A DNA stretch of 34,670 nucleotides, taken from Nemertoderma westbladi (taxonomy: Eukaryota; Xenacoelomorpha; Nemertodermatida; Nemertodermatidae). Positions 9,722 to 20,143 of this stretch are shown here, one piece after another (position 1 is the stretch's first letter; every line of letters starts with the position of its first letter). The notes under the pieces were generated by a model. That model saw only the letters and a program-made list of their open reading frames with translations, searched no databases and was not told the DNA's origin. Made by a program: the position numbers and the translations under genes. Location of the stretch: assembly GCA_032718475.1 (NCBI GenBank), contig JAUCBJ010002126.1, positions 1 through 34,670 of the forward strand, given 5' to 3'.

Positions 9722-11301
9722 ATGAAATATACAGCCAGCATTAACAATTCTGCTAATGGGAAAGCCAATGGTTTAGACGGGATTTACTACGAGCATCTTA
9801 AATTAACAATGCCGTTTACCCTAACGATACTAGTGACTTTATACAATAACGCGTGAATCAACTTAGGACGGATACCGCTTCTTTGGAAAGAAAGCCTTAT
9901 TATGATTCTTTACAAAGGGAACGGAGCAATAAACAACTCCAATAACTGTAGGGGAATCGCCTTGATTTCAGTTCTGTTAAAAACGTTTACTTCCATAAAC
10001 AATACTCGTGTAGGTTTGTTTGTTTCACAACTTTTTCCTGATAAGCAGTTCGGATTCAGACCTAGCAGATCTTGTTCCCACGCCATACAAATCTTACTTA
10101 CATTCATAGCCACAGCCTTACAATCAGCTAACTGAGAGGATAGGAAAGTATACATCTGCTTCATTGATTTTCGTAAAGCCTTTGATTTTGTACACCGAGC
10201 GATTCTGCTGTCGAAAATCTATGACATTGGCATCAAAGGTAAACTGTTTAACGTTATCAAGGATTTATTACAATTTAACTATATTCATATTTTCTATGGG
10301 CTTTGCATCACCAACAAAATTCTGCATCTCCAAGGCATACTACAGGGAGACTGCTTTTCGCCCACGTGTTTTATTATATTTATCACTGACTTGGCAACTA
10401 TGTTACGTCAGGCAATTACACACTTAAAGTTCTTGTTCTATGCGGAAGATCTTGTTTTTTATTCAACGGACAAACAGGCAATTAAAATGTGATAACTCAC
10501 ACCTGGTGTATAAACAATAATATGGAAATTAATATGGACAAGACAAAGATAATTAAATTTCGCAAAGGAGTGGCACCTAGCTTGTACTGATAACTTTACT
10601 TACGGGGGTCAAACCGTACCAATCTGCAACCAGTATGAATATCTGGGGGTAATAGTACAAACTTCACTCAGCTTCAGTGAACACATAAAATCAAAAAAGA
10701 AAAAGTGCTATAGGATTATTGCATCAATAACAAACTTGCAGCTCGTTTCCATTGAAACAGGTCTTAGAATATTTCACATGAAAATTGCCCCCATTGCCCT
10801 ATATGCCTTTCCAATATTCGCTCGTTTTCTTAAGCTCTCACACCTAAAGGAAAGAGCCCTAATTAAAACAACACACATAAAGAGAATGCTGGGTTTACAT
10901 ATATCAGTTTCATCGACGTTGGTGCTGCACCTACTCAGGGAGAAAACATTCATTGCTGACATTTTACTAAAATATCCAACCATTTTTGACACTGGTGTAC
11001 TTGAAAAATACCATGAATTTAGACAGGACCGAGAAAACAATTTTCTTTCTGAACTCTACGAAATGGGACTGGCATTTACTACATCTACATGGAAACTGGC
11101 CTGACAGACAAACCGACACATCATTGCCAGGACGACCGCCCACGGTTTTCACCATAAACTCTGTACAAACAAAAAGCCTTTCCAAACACTTTCACCACTC
11201 TGCTACTGCCACTATTGTTTACTACCTTGCCCACAGTGATATCATGTTCTACAATGTGCCGCATGCCCACCAATACCCATACTTGCAAGTTGCAACTGCA
11301 T
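9722..11301 (+). pseudogene. Reverse transcriptase remnant of a LINE-like (non-LTR) retrotransposon
   Basis: The plus-strand translation gives reverse transcriptase blocks in the usual order: GKANGLDGIYYEHLK (about 9758-9800), NNCRGIALISVLLK (about 9940-9980), QFGFRPSRS (about 10047), FIDFRKAFDF with its catalytic Asp (about 10160-10190), GILQGDCFSP (about 10335-10365), YAED (about 10438), then YEYLGVIV (about 10635) and a Cys/His-rich C-terminus. The YAED box has Glu where family members have the first Asp of the F/YADD pair. In-frame stops lie near 9855, at 10133-10135 and at about 10489-10493, and there are frameshifts after about 10490 and 11100. The endonuclease region expected upstream is absent, so the copy is 5'-truncated, as is usual for LINEs. 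The clade is not assigned. It is dead as an enzyme. Confidence 0.9.
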
Positions 11302-11424
11302 AACTTATGTCGAACTAAATACTATTTGTGCTACTATTCCCTGTCCTGGGGGAGGAGGGTGTGATATCACTAATTTGATTGTCATTTAATTATTATTATA
11401 TGAATGTATTTAGATTGATTATAA

Positions 11425-11496
11425 ATGAATAAATTGCACCACATGAATAAATTGCACAACATGAATAAATTACACAACATGAATAAATGGCACAAC
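11425..11496 (+). repeat. Four 18-bp tandem repeats, probable LINE 3' tail
   Basis: Four exact-length units start at 11425, 11443, 11461 and 11479, each a variant of ATGAATAAATTGCACAAC, followed by a decayed fifth unit. Short tandem repeats at the 3' end are typical of many non-LTR elements, and this array lies about 120 bases past the end of the reverse transcriptase frame. It therefore marks the probable 3' end of that element. Confidence 0.8.
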
Positions 11497-11509
11497 ATGA
11501 AATGAAATA

Positions 11510-13008
11510 ACGTGACTATGGTGACACTATAGCCTATAATGCATCACAGTCTTACAGGCCATTTGCAAGGCACCAACAGTATATCTTTAACCATAACTAG
11601 GGAACATATATTCCAAATGCCCTTATTTAGAATGGGAATTTCCACTGTACATATACCTCAACCAGCTCTTGTCCCAAATACATTGCTCTGTCCAGTATAG
11701 GCTGTTATAATGAGCCCCGGATTCGTAGTTGACACATGGATTATATATCAGTGGAATTTTCCATTAACCTTTACATTATATAGCCAATAAGGGAGATGCC
11801 TAACTTTATAAATTTTGGTATTGGTCCAATGGCGAGGAGTTGGCTCATATGATGATTTGATTGGATGCCCCTATATTGGACAGGTTGGGAGTCATTACAC
11901 AACGTATTTGGGACGAAAGTCCCATAGAAGTGAAGGAAAACACCCTATTCTGGACAATGATGTAGATAGTATTGACAAGGGCTGCAGCTACCTGAGCTGC
12001 TGAGTACAAGTACTGGTTAACTGTACAACCCCAGTGGAGTTTACTACATGTGGTACCGGTACTACTTTACTAAAAGACAGTAGCACTATGCACTAGGCCG
12101 ATGTACAACTGCAGTATCTTGATGATTACTGTAATGTATTTCATTATTTCCCATGACATAACAAAACATGTGGAATTAACATTAATGGCTAGGAATTAAA
12201 CTTATTTCCTTGATTACTCTTAATGACTGCAACATATACATATATAGTATACATATGTGTACTCGCATCTGACATACACAATTGGACTTATTCCAGACAT
12301 TCAGAACATTTTTGGTTAATGAATAAGTATATGTTTCGGGTCAGAACGGGTTGGTACTATAAAACAATATATAGACAAACATTAAACAACAACAAACCAC
12401 TATGTTGAACGGGGGCAGTCACTCAACCTGCTGCACTCACCAAGAGGGATGCAAATAACAATCAGTTCCTGACTTTGATTATTTTTGGTTGAAGCACCAA
12501 ACATATAACAATAACACTAAAAATCCAAATACAGCATATAAAATAATAATTAAATCAACAGTCAGGCAGTCCAAACAGTTTGTACTGCAGCCGCAGTCAG
12601 AGTAGCTGACTGCTGATGGAATTGGCATAGGTATGTTTTCCAGTCAGCACAAAAGAAGAACGACGGTAGGTAGTAGGCTGAAGTCAGATTTTGCAATATT
12701 CCAAGAATTTGTGATGTCATCACGTTGTCCAGGCTGACTACCAATGGGCTTGACCTTTTATCTGCATCTGTTATAAAGGCCAATGAGAAGGCACCAGCGC
12801 ATCTACTTGTCTCTGTGGTGAGTCTGAGACAAAGAAACCGGTAAGCTAATTCCACCTGTATACTGCAACCATCCCTACGATGTTTCTCACAAATGTTCCA
12901 TACAACTGTTCTCCTGTTGATGTAAAGGACACAGCTTTTTACACTTATAATGAATAGTTTGATGGCGTAAAAGTTTTTATACCGCTCCCGAAAGTAGGGT
13001 TTTAGTTA
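11510..13008. other. About 1.5 kb with no recognised gene
   Basis: Only short frames are present on either strand, and none shows a family motif. One GTACCGGTAC motif occurs near 12054. I see no repeat structure or transposon end here. Confidence 0.5.
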
Positions 13009-14290
13009 CTTAATTGTACTACAAATTCAACTTTGTAATAGTTCCGATACTCCCACTCTTCGATTTCATCGATTACTAACCCCTTTTTCTTGGATTTACG
13101 TTTCCGTTACTTTCTTTTAGTTTCTTTTTCCTTAGGATGCATCACCTTGGTAGGAGGGCTACAATTCTCGTATGAAGGGTGTAATATTATCACATCCGAG
13201 GGTGTTGGATTTCTATTGGTATAACCACCCGTAGAAGTACCTGGTAGATTTGGGTCGAAAACGGGCAGTTCTGGCAGTTTTCTATTCTTTGCTTCAGCAT
13301 CTAAAGTCTTACGATATTTTCGCATGGCGGTTGAGCATGCGTTAATTAAGGCTCGCTTATCTTCATTTGAGTAGATGTAGAAGCGGTGCGCTGTCCTCTA
13401 GTTGACAAAAATTGTCTAGGTTGAACTAGACTAGTAGCTGCCTTTTCTCTAGCATGATACTCATAGGGTCACTGCTTAATTTCCTGAAGTTCAAGATGTT
13501 GATTAGGAAAGGCAGTCCCATAATGTGAGTCCTGATCGATGGTTGCAAGAATGTCATACAAGTTTAAATTATGTGGATTTAAATTGTGGATATATTGCCA
13601 TACAAATGGAGTAGAAATACATTCACTAACTCGTTTAATGAATTCGTAGCTGGGAATATGAGAACATTGTACTAGTTGAGGAAATACAAAAGGGTTTACG
13701 AAAAGAGTTTGACTTTACCATATGGTCGAGATGTTGATGGAGTCTTTCAAGCTCAACCAAATCCAAGGGTTGATTAATAGGAGGAATTTTAAACTGGGAG
13801 TAGGATCCTCTGGTTTAATCATATAATAATGAGAGAGAGTCACATAATAGGGATGATGTTTGATACCATATAAAGGATATTGAAGAGGATGATTCGTCTC
13901 TTACCATTCGGCGTATCAGGTCAGCACGATTATCTGGTGGTTTAACGAGTTTGCCATCTACACGAGCTGGTTCAACAGGTGGTTTGCTAAACATAGGAGA
14001 GTCTGTGATAAGTTAGTTACATTGCACATCAACATTAACAGGTTGAGGTTGTACTACATTGAAGGGTAGATCTCCGAACTTTGGTATCATAGAAGGATGC
14101 GTAATCATTTTGGAATAGAGGTTCGTCATTAACACCTGGGCTTCAGGTTGAGCTAAAGCAGCTTCTTCTCTTTCTTCCAATTCGATTTGTTCTGCTACCT
14201 CTCCCTCTAAGGCTCGCAGTAAAGCCTCGAGGTCCTCGGCTGAAGATCTAATGTTTCTACTCTACCCTTGCCATCAAAGCGGATCCAGAG
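13009..14290 (-). pseudogene. Decayed protein-coding region of unknown family
   Basis: On the minus strand, protein-like stretches follow one another but switch frame several times. First comes a Glu/Leu-rich helix (AEDLEALLRALEGEVAEQ, about 14250-14190) leading to HPSMIPKFGDLPF (about 14090). A stop follows near 14010, then KPPVEPARVDGKLVKPPDN (about 13980-13930). After frameshifts come INQPLDLVELERLHQHLDH (about 13780-13720), YEFIKRVSECISTPFVWQY (about 13650-13600) and LNLYDILATIDQDSHYGTAF (about 13570-13510). A final part contains STAMRKYRKTLDAEAKNRKL and ends in a very basic tail (KEKETKRK, stop, RKRKSKKKG). I do not recognise the family. The proline-rich linkers and basic tail suggest a structural or nucleic-acid-binding protein such as a retroelement Gag or a capsid-like protein, but that is a guess. 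Confidence 0.5.
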
Positions 14291-14340
14291 CAGAAGCACT
14301 AGATCGAGCCGATTCACTCGAGATTATTCCCCTCACAGAC

Positions 14341-14720
14341 CATAATGTTATATAAGTAAGCTGCCAGTAGGCCTTTCACCATCCCAGTTCACTATTGTAA
14401 TCATACTTTAGTAGTAAACAATCATACAATCTTCATACAAACAACTTCGTAATGTCTTAAAAATAGTAAGAACAAAACTCCATTATTCATCAGTATTCCA
14501 GAATGTCACATTTATTAAGTGTCCTTGGACACCCTGTTATTGGCTGTTTGCATTATTCGCGTTTTTGCCGAAGCATTTTAGTTGCTAAGGTGACACTATG
14601 CAATACGATCATAGCGTACTCTATTAATAGAGTACGCTATGAATACGAGCAATAGAATTCGGGTGTATCTCATACATTCAGATCTGGGATATTATTTTAT
14701 AGGGAATCTTTACTTATAAT
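14341..14720. repeat. Diverged copy of the DNA that flanks the BEL/Pao insertion
   Basis: This stretch matches 28950-29380 in order and in the same direction: ACTTTAGTAGTAA, then ATTCCAGAATGTCAC, then GT(G/A)TCCTT(G/A)GA(C/T)AC, then GTTGCTAAGGTGACA, then AGCAATAGA, then CAGATCTGGGAT. Insertions and deletions separate the blocks. The left flank of the BEL/Pao element (about 15000-15200) also resembles 14180-14340. Two related units therefore stood side by side before the retrotransposon landed in the second one. They could be LTRs of an older element or a host tandem duplication. Confidence 0.65.
14609..14642. repeat. 34-bp perfect palindrome with no loop, flanked by AATACGA repeats
   Basis: The two halves are exact reverse complements about the centre ATTAAT; the inner half reads CATAGCGTACTCTATT. 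AATACGA occurs at 14602-14608 and again at 14642-14648, the second overlapping the palindrome's last base. The related copy near 29305 reads straight through without the palindrome (CAATAAGCTAGCAATAG), so it was inserted in this copy. Confidence 0.9.
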
Positions 14721-14778
14721 TATAAGTAATTCATGACATGTTAAATTTTACTAGCTAGTTGGCATCTAGACTAGAATT

Positions 14779-14990
14779 TTACGTATAATGCGTATAGCGC
14801 GAGGTAAATTTTCGATAATCGAGTTCTCGTTTAAGTTGTTTCTCAGTCATCGGTGGTTCAATGTAATGTCCATCATCCGTAGTCGTAGATTGACTAGCAT
14901 CGCCGCTCAACAAACTATCGAGAAATGCTTGTAGAGGTTGCATATATCTCTCCTTAATACCAAGATCTTCCTCTATCAATTAAGTCATTG
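14779..14990 (-). pseudogene. Short acidic helical frame, fragment related to the decayed gene at 13-14.3 kb
   Basis: A 66-codon minus-strand frame starts near 14979, contains MQPLQAFLDSLLSGDAS and ends in a basic, Tyr-rich stretch before a stop. It lies directly downstream (in minus-strand terms) of the sequence around 15000-15200, in the same place relative to that repeat as the decayed region at 14280 has relative to the 14341-14720 copy. That makes it a likely truncated paralogue of the same unknown gene. It has no recognisable domain. Confidence 0.35.
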
Positions 14991-15200
14991 TAGGGGAGTT
15001 TATAGAGTTTATAGTCTCTGAGGTAAAGCTAGCAAGCATCGCTGCCTTCGAGGTTTCCCCCGACCGGACCCTGGACAGCCTGAGATCTTCAGTGCTGATG
15101 TACCGCTGTCGCTATGTTTACGCCAACGGAGTAGCTACAAAACGACAACGATAATCAGCGCGAGTCACTCCACTGTCCATCCCAAGGGCTCCAAGATGCT

Positions 15201-17341
15201 TGTAAGCAGATTCAATTCTGTGCATTACATATTATACATGCGATACATGCCGTAGGCCACAGGGAGAGTTGAGAGGTCAAACCACCTCAGAGGGCCAAAC
15301 AAGCTAGTAAGGCTAGCACGAAGGGACAGTGGCAACAGGGAGTGGCGAGGTGTCAATTAATCAGGTTAAGCCAATGGTGGGCGGGAAAGCACTCTGGGGG
15401 TGATTAGAGCGCATCTATTGGATATTCAGGCCACTCAGTAGCGTAGGGGTAATTTAATATGTATCAATGATATAACCATTGTGATTATTGATTATTAGTT
15501 TAGTTGGTTCCTTACAGCACCCCTGGTTTTAAAAACTTTTAGTGTCATGAAAAATACCGTGAAATCTGTGACTGCCAGCTCTTATATAATGGTCTGCATA
15601 GCAAAAAAAAATATTTTTTAAAATATTTTATCGAGCTCCTTTTTTTTAGCACCTAAAAATGTGTTCTAGAACATTTCTTAGGTGGTGTGCGGAGTTGTCG
15701 AATTTAGGTAACTTGAATACTGATTCCTTATATTAGCCATTATATGCGAAATTCGCTCAGGATTTCAAATCTGCAAACAGTTTCATAATATCTTGTTTAG
15801 TTTTCGAGATATCGTGAAAAATGTGATGCGCACCCAAAAAGTGCGTGCGGCTCCAAATTTTCAATTTTCAGTAAATTGAAATATTCACTAAAAAATGAAA
15901 ATTATCGATTTCTATAGGTTTTTTGCGATGCTGAATGCAATGGTAATATTTTCCAGAAGGCTGGGTGAATTGTCATACTACTTTTCATTGGGTGCTGAAA
16001 TTTGGAAAATGAAAATCAAATTTTCAACCATTGGAAATTTTCAATATAAAGCTCTGATTTACGATTTATTAAGATTCTGTGTGTTGCTGAATGTAACAAT
16101 AATGTTTTCTCAATAAGAGGTTTACTGTGTATACAATTTTTACTAAACTGTCTAAAAAATGTGATGAGATATATTTAATTTCTAAGTCATACGTTTGTAT
16201 TATTGTCATCCTACTTATATATTCTAAAATATTTCAAAACACAATACTTCGATTAATTATCTTTATGTATTTTTATTAAACTTTTATGAATATTTATATA
16301 ACTTTTACAAAGTTTTGAATAACTTTTAGAACTTTTCTATGACTTTTTTCGGATTTTTCTATAACTTTTAGAAAATTTTATACCGCTTTTAATACATGTT
16401 TTGGAAATTATTATATAACTTTTGGTAATTTTTATACAGCTTTTGCTAACGAATATGATGCTTTGGGAAACATTATATACATAGTAAACCAGTTATCCAG
16501 AAAATAATACTGTAGCATTGAAAACCATACAAAACCTAAAAAAAATAGCTAATCATAGGTTTAAACGGGATATTACCAAACTTATAAAATTTGTCATTTT
16601 TGTTTTTAAAATTTCAGCACCCAATGAAAAGTAGCACAACAATTCACTCAGACTTTTGGAAAATATTACCATTGCATTCAGCATGGCAGAAAACCTATAG
16701 AAATCGATAATTTTCATTTTTTAGTGAATATTTCAATTTACTGAAAATTGAAAATTTGGCGCCGCACGCACTTTTTGGGTGCGCATCACATTTTTCACGA
16801 TATCTCGAAAACTAAACAAGATATGATGAAACTGTTTGCAGATTTGAAATCCTGGGCGAATTTCGCATATAATGGATAATATAAGGAATCAGTATTCAAG
16901 TTACCTAAATTCGACAACTCCGCACACCACCGAAAAAATGTTCTAGAACACATTTTTAGGTGCTAAAAAAAAGGAGCTCGATAAAATATTTTAAAAAATA
17001 TTTTTTTTTGCTATGCAGACCATTATATAAGAGCTGGCAGTCACAGATTTTACGGTATTTTTCATGACACTAAAAGTTTTTAAAACCAGGGGTGACAGTT
17101 GTGATACCGGAATAGTTTTAACCGCCGTCACTAACCGTTGTATTGCATGCTATTATATTCAGACTGTGCTATTATCGTTTACTGTGATTATTAATGCTGA
17201 TAACCAAACTCAGTTATTTTGAATGACGTTCGGCCTACTATATATCCAGGCGACAGCTCAGCAGCCCACGAACGCGGCAACGCGTATAATTCACACACCG
17301 GTCGGGATCCGATACTGCCAACTCTGTTGGTTCCCATCACA
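15201..17341 (+). repeat. 5' LTR of the BEL/Pao element, split by a MITE
   Basis: Without the 1577-bp inserted element and its 4-bp duplication the LTR is 560 bp. It lacks 76 bp that are present in the 3' LTR (the region with the GAGGTGACAT hairpin). The two halves are 15201-15517 and 17095-17341. Its last bases are TTCCCATCACA, and an ACAGTTAAAACT motif straddles the LTR boundary. Confidence 0.9.
15518..17094. mobile_element. 1577-bp foldback/MITE element with ~0.5-kb TIRs, Chapaev-like
   Basis: The left end CACCCCTGGTTTTAAAAAC is matched in reverse complement at the right end (GTTTTTAAAACCAGGGGTG). Inverted similarity extends about 490 bases on each side (15518 to about 16010, and about 16597-17094) with few mismatches. 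ACAG lies outside both ends (15514-15517, 17095-17098), and the uninterrupted 3' LTR reads CTTACAGTTGTGAG at the same place, which proves the insertion point. The AT-rich centre has no transposase. A CAC terminus with a 4-bp duplication is what I recall of the Chapaev group of DNA transposons; that assignment is an inference. It inserted after the retrotransposon. Confidence 0.9.
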
Positions 17342-17418
17342 GTTAAAACTATCCACCTGAGACAACTACTGAACACAGTTAAAACTACCCATCCAGAAAC
17401 AGCTACAGTTAAAACTGC
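17341..17418 (+). repeat. Three direct repeats of AGTTAAAACT in the leader after the 5' LTR
   Basis: Copies begin at 17341, 17377 and 17407, each preceded by AC and followed by (A/G)(T/C)CC-type sequence. The first spans the LTR/leader boundary, where the tRNA primer-binding site should be. No stretch starting TGG follows the LTR, so the primer site is either changed or unusual. Confidence 0.6.
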
Positions 17419-17450
17419 CAACAAACTGTGACCACAACAACAAGCCAAAG

Positions 17451-18463
17451 ATGAGTGAACACACGCCCCAAGGTTTGGAAAGGGGGAGAACTCCGCCGCA
17501 CACCCCGAGCGATAGAGACCAAACGATTCGGGAGGCGGCGACGAGGCGGTACCGGCCCACCATACCGGATTCGTCAACGAGGGACGCTCCGGACATCGAG
17601 GAGGAGGGTGGCCGAGTACGAGGAGGAGGGGAGAGCGAGTCGACATGAGACCAAGGCGGCGAACGGGGTACCGAAGTTGCCGGCCAACCACTGGCCGAGG
17701 GCGGCGAACGGCCCACCGGAACGGCGACGGTGGGGCCTACGGTACGGCGCCGTACAAGGAGGGAAGGCAAAGTCCAGGAGGAAGACATCGGGACGAGTGA
17801 TCGCCTGCGACGAGGGTACAACGCCACCAAGAGGTTGTTGAAGGACGCTAGAGAGGGGAGAAAGGTAGACCAGCCCAAGTTGTACCAAAGGCTAGGTGAG
17901 TGCAACAAACATTTTCGCTATCTAGTCCGATTTGGGCAGGGGGAACTAGCAAGTGAGAGGGCGAGGGGGGTCGCCACAGAACTGTTCGAATTATGGCGAT
18001 CCGAGGTGGTTGAGGCCAGTGTAGTGTACATAGGGCCTTATCTAGTAGATGCGAGGGGGATTAAGTTAGTGGGATGGGCAGACCCACACGACAGCGAATC
18101 TGAGGTCAACCCCGAAGATTCGGTGCCGTCGGTTAGTAGGAATCCCAGTAAACACGGGAAAATTAGTAGGACGGGCAGGCGACGGGAGTTCGTCGCAACC
18201 GAAAAGTCTGCTACATCCTCCGCGAAAGCAAGAAGGGTGTTAGAGATAGATATGGTGTTTCAATTAGATATCGTGGCGCTGGATCAAAAGGAACTAGAGA
18301 GACAGCTGGGTGAGGGGCCTGCATTACTAGAGAGGGAGAGGGAATTAGCGAAAGAGTGTAAAGAGAGGGCCGAGAGGGTGGCTATAGAGAGCGGGAGGAG
18401 AGAGAAATGAACGAGCGAAGAGAGCGAGAGGCAAGGGAAGCAGAGTTGGCTAATCAGAGTATT

Positions 18464-18496
<33 letters not shown>

Positions 18497-18603
18497 CGGG
18501 CAAACGTATGCGGGATGATATGCATACCCAGTTGAGGGGGTTGATGCAATATCAGGCAAAACAGAAACGCCAATTAGAACTGGCAAAAATGGGTTTATCA
18601 TAG
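17451..18603 (+). pseudogene. BEL/Pao Gag, N-terminal part
   Basis: ATG at 17451 in a favourable context (AAGATGA) opens a proline/arginine-rich N-terminus. The frame meets a TGA at 17646-17648 and goes on in the same frame to a stop at 18408-18410. A basic, Arg-rich stretch is followed by a helical segment (YNATKRLLKDA, YQRLGECNKHFRYLV) and then a charged coiled coil (ELERQLGEGPALLERERELA). The coiled coil carries on past 18410 in another frame across a GA-repeat run (about 18470-18498) whose length changed the frame, ending ...LELAKMGLS before a stop at 18601-18603. This is the nucleic-acid-binding and assembly half of Gag. It does not encode one continuous protein in this copy. Confidence 0.75.
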
Positions 18604-20143
18604 AGCGAGGCTGGTTCGGGGAGTATTTATGAGGAACCGGGAGTGATGGAAACCTTTGTTAATACCCCACTTACAGGTACTGGACGACAAACCCAAGACT
18701 GGGGGGGGGGGGGTGGGGTGTTAACAATACTTTTAGGGAAAACCTTAATATTAATAGTACCGCAATAGATAACCCTAATAATAACAACACTTTCTTTGCA
18801 GGAAATCATATTTTATTTAATAATATTGGAGAACAAAATAATTTAAATAATAATATTAATCTTAGTGAACAAAATAATTTAAATAATTTAAATAATAATT
18901 CGGATATTAATCAAAATAACCTAAATAATAACGCAACAAATCAACAGGGTGAGGCTAATGGCGGTACAATTAATATAAACGTAGGGGGAACGGGCAATTT
19001 GCCTAGTGATGGCCTACAAGGCCACGCAGTTGCGCAGGAAGGAACGTGGGTAAATGAGCCCGGTGAGGATAAAACTAACGTGTCGAGTGGAGGGGGAACA
19101 GGCAATTTGCCTAGTGAGGGCCTACAAGGCCACGCAGTTGCGCAGGAAGGAATGCGGGTAAATGAGCCCAGTGAGGATAGAACTAACGTGTCGACTGGAG
19201 GGGAGCATGGGCATGGGGGCGAATTGAGAGGTGACGGGTGGGGGGGGGGGGGGGGCTACGGGCGCCCCACCACAACTAATTAATGACGAGAGGGGGGGGG
19301 GGGGCAGAATATGCCCCACGAGTGTCGGCAGATAATGCGCGCGGTGAGTTAAGTGAACCGTGGCACCCGACGACAGAGGATAATAGGAGGACTGTGAATA
19401 TCTGCGGGGCCATCCAACTGCAACCGGGCAGAGGGAGGGATGTTGGTGCGTAAGCGGCCAAACGAGGAAACGTCGAGCCCACTCAGAAGATGGAAGAAGA
19501 ACAGTGGAGTCCATCCGGGAGGTTGATACGAGATCTCATGAAGGAGGACATCATGTTAAAATGAAAAGAAGCGAAGAGGGACAAGCAAGTGTTGCTACGG
19601 GCAACCACAGAGAAAGGACAGACAGTGAACTCTCGATGGTGAACCGTCGATAGTCGAGGTGAAGAAAGAGAGCCGGTGGGGTCGTACTCCGGGAGATTGC
19701 CGTCGCCCCGGAAAAACACAACCTGGTGAAATATACCACACACCGGGAGAGGGGTACAGAGTGTACCGGTACGAGGAAGAAGACAGGAGAGGGGATCGGA
19801 GGGAAACTTCCTGTCGGAACATAGCTGCCAATCGGGAATATGGTAGTCGTGGGGAGGACTTCTCGGAATATTCGAGAAGATTAAACTTCGATCCGGAAGG
19901 ACACAGGCAGACTGCAGGATATACTATAGGCCTTACTGCACATACTATAGGCCATGCTGGGAGAGATAGTGTAGGCGATAGGGTAGCGCGAATGACGGGA
20001 TTGGACCCAGAGGTTGCGGCATACATACCGGTCAGTAGGCAATAACCCGATAGGCCTATACTGGTACCTGCACACCAGTATGACTATAACATGCAGGGAT
20101 ACAATATATATCCAGGGGAGGAGGGGGTATTGCAGATAGGTGT
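18604..20143 (+). pseudogene. BEL/Pao Gag, low-complexity middle region
   Basis: Frames here are of biased composition. 18718-18990 encodes an asparagine-rich tract (repeats of NNLNNN). It runs without a stop into two 36-residue units, 108 bp apart (from about 18985 and 19093), each containing NLPS-(D/E)-GLQGHAVAQEG. A glycine/histidine-rich part then stops at about 19281. From about 19659 to 20045 another frame is Arg/Glu/Tyr-rich (EGYRVYRYEEEDRRGDRRE). G homopolymers at 18701-18713, 19240-19255 and 19292-19304 lie at frame changes. Such linkers are poorly conserved among Gags, so the assignment rests on position between the coiled coil and the DUF1759-like core. Confidence 0.6.

Noticed and set aside
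17191-17908. Long minus-strand frames opposite the BEL/Pao Gag
   Set aside because: They are GC-rich shadows of the plus-strand Gag; the plus strand has the Gag-like helix and coiled coil.
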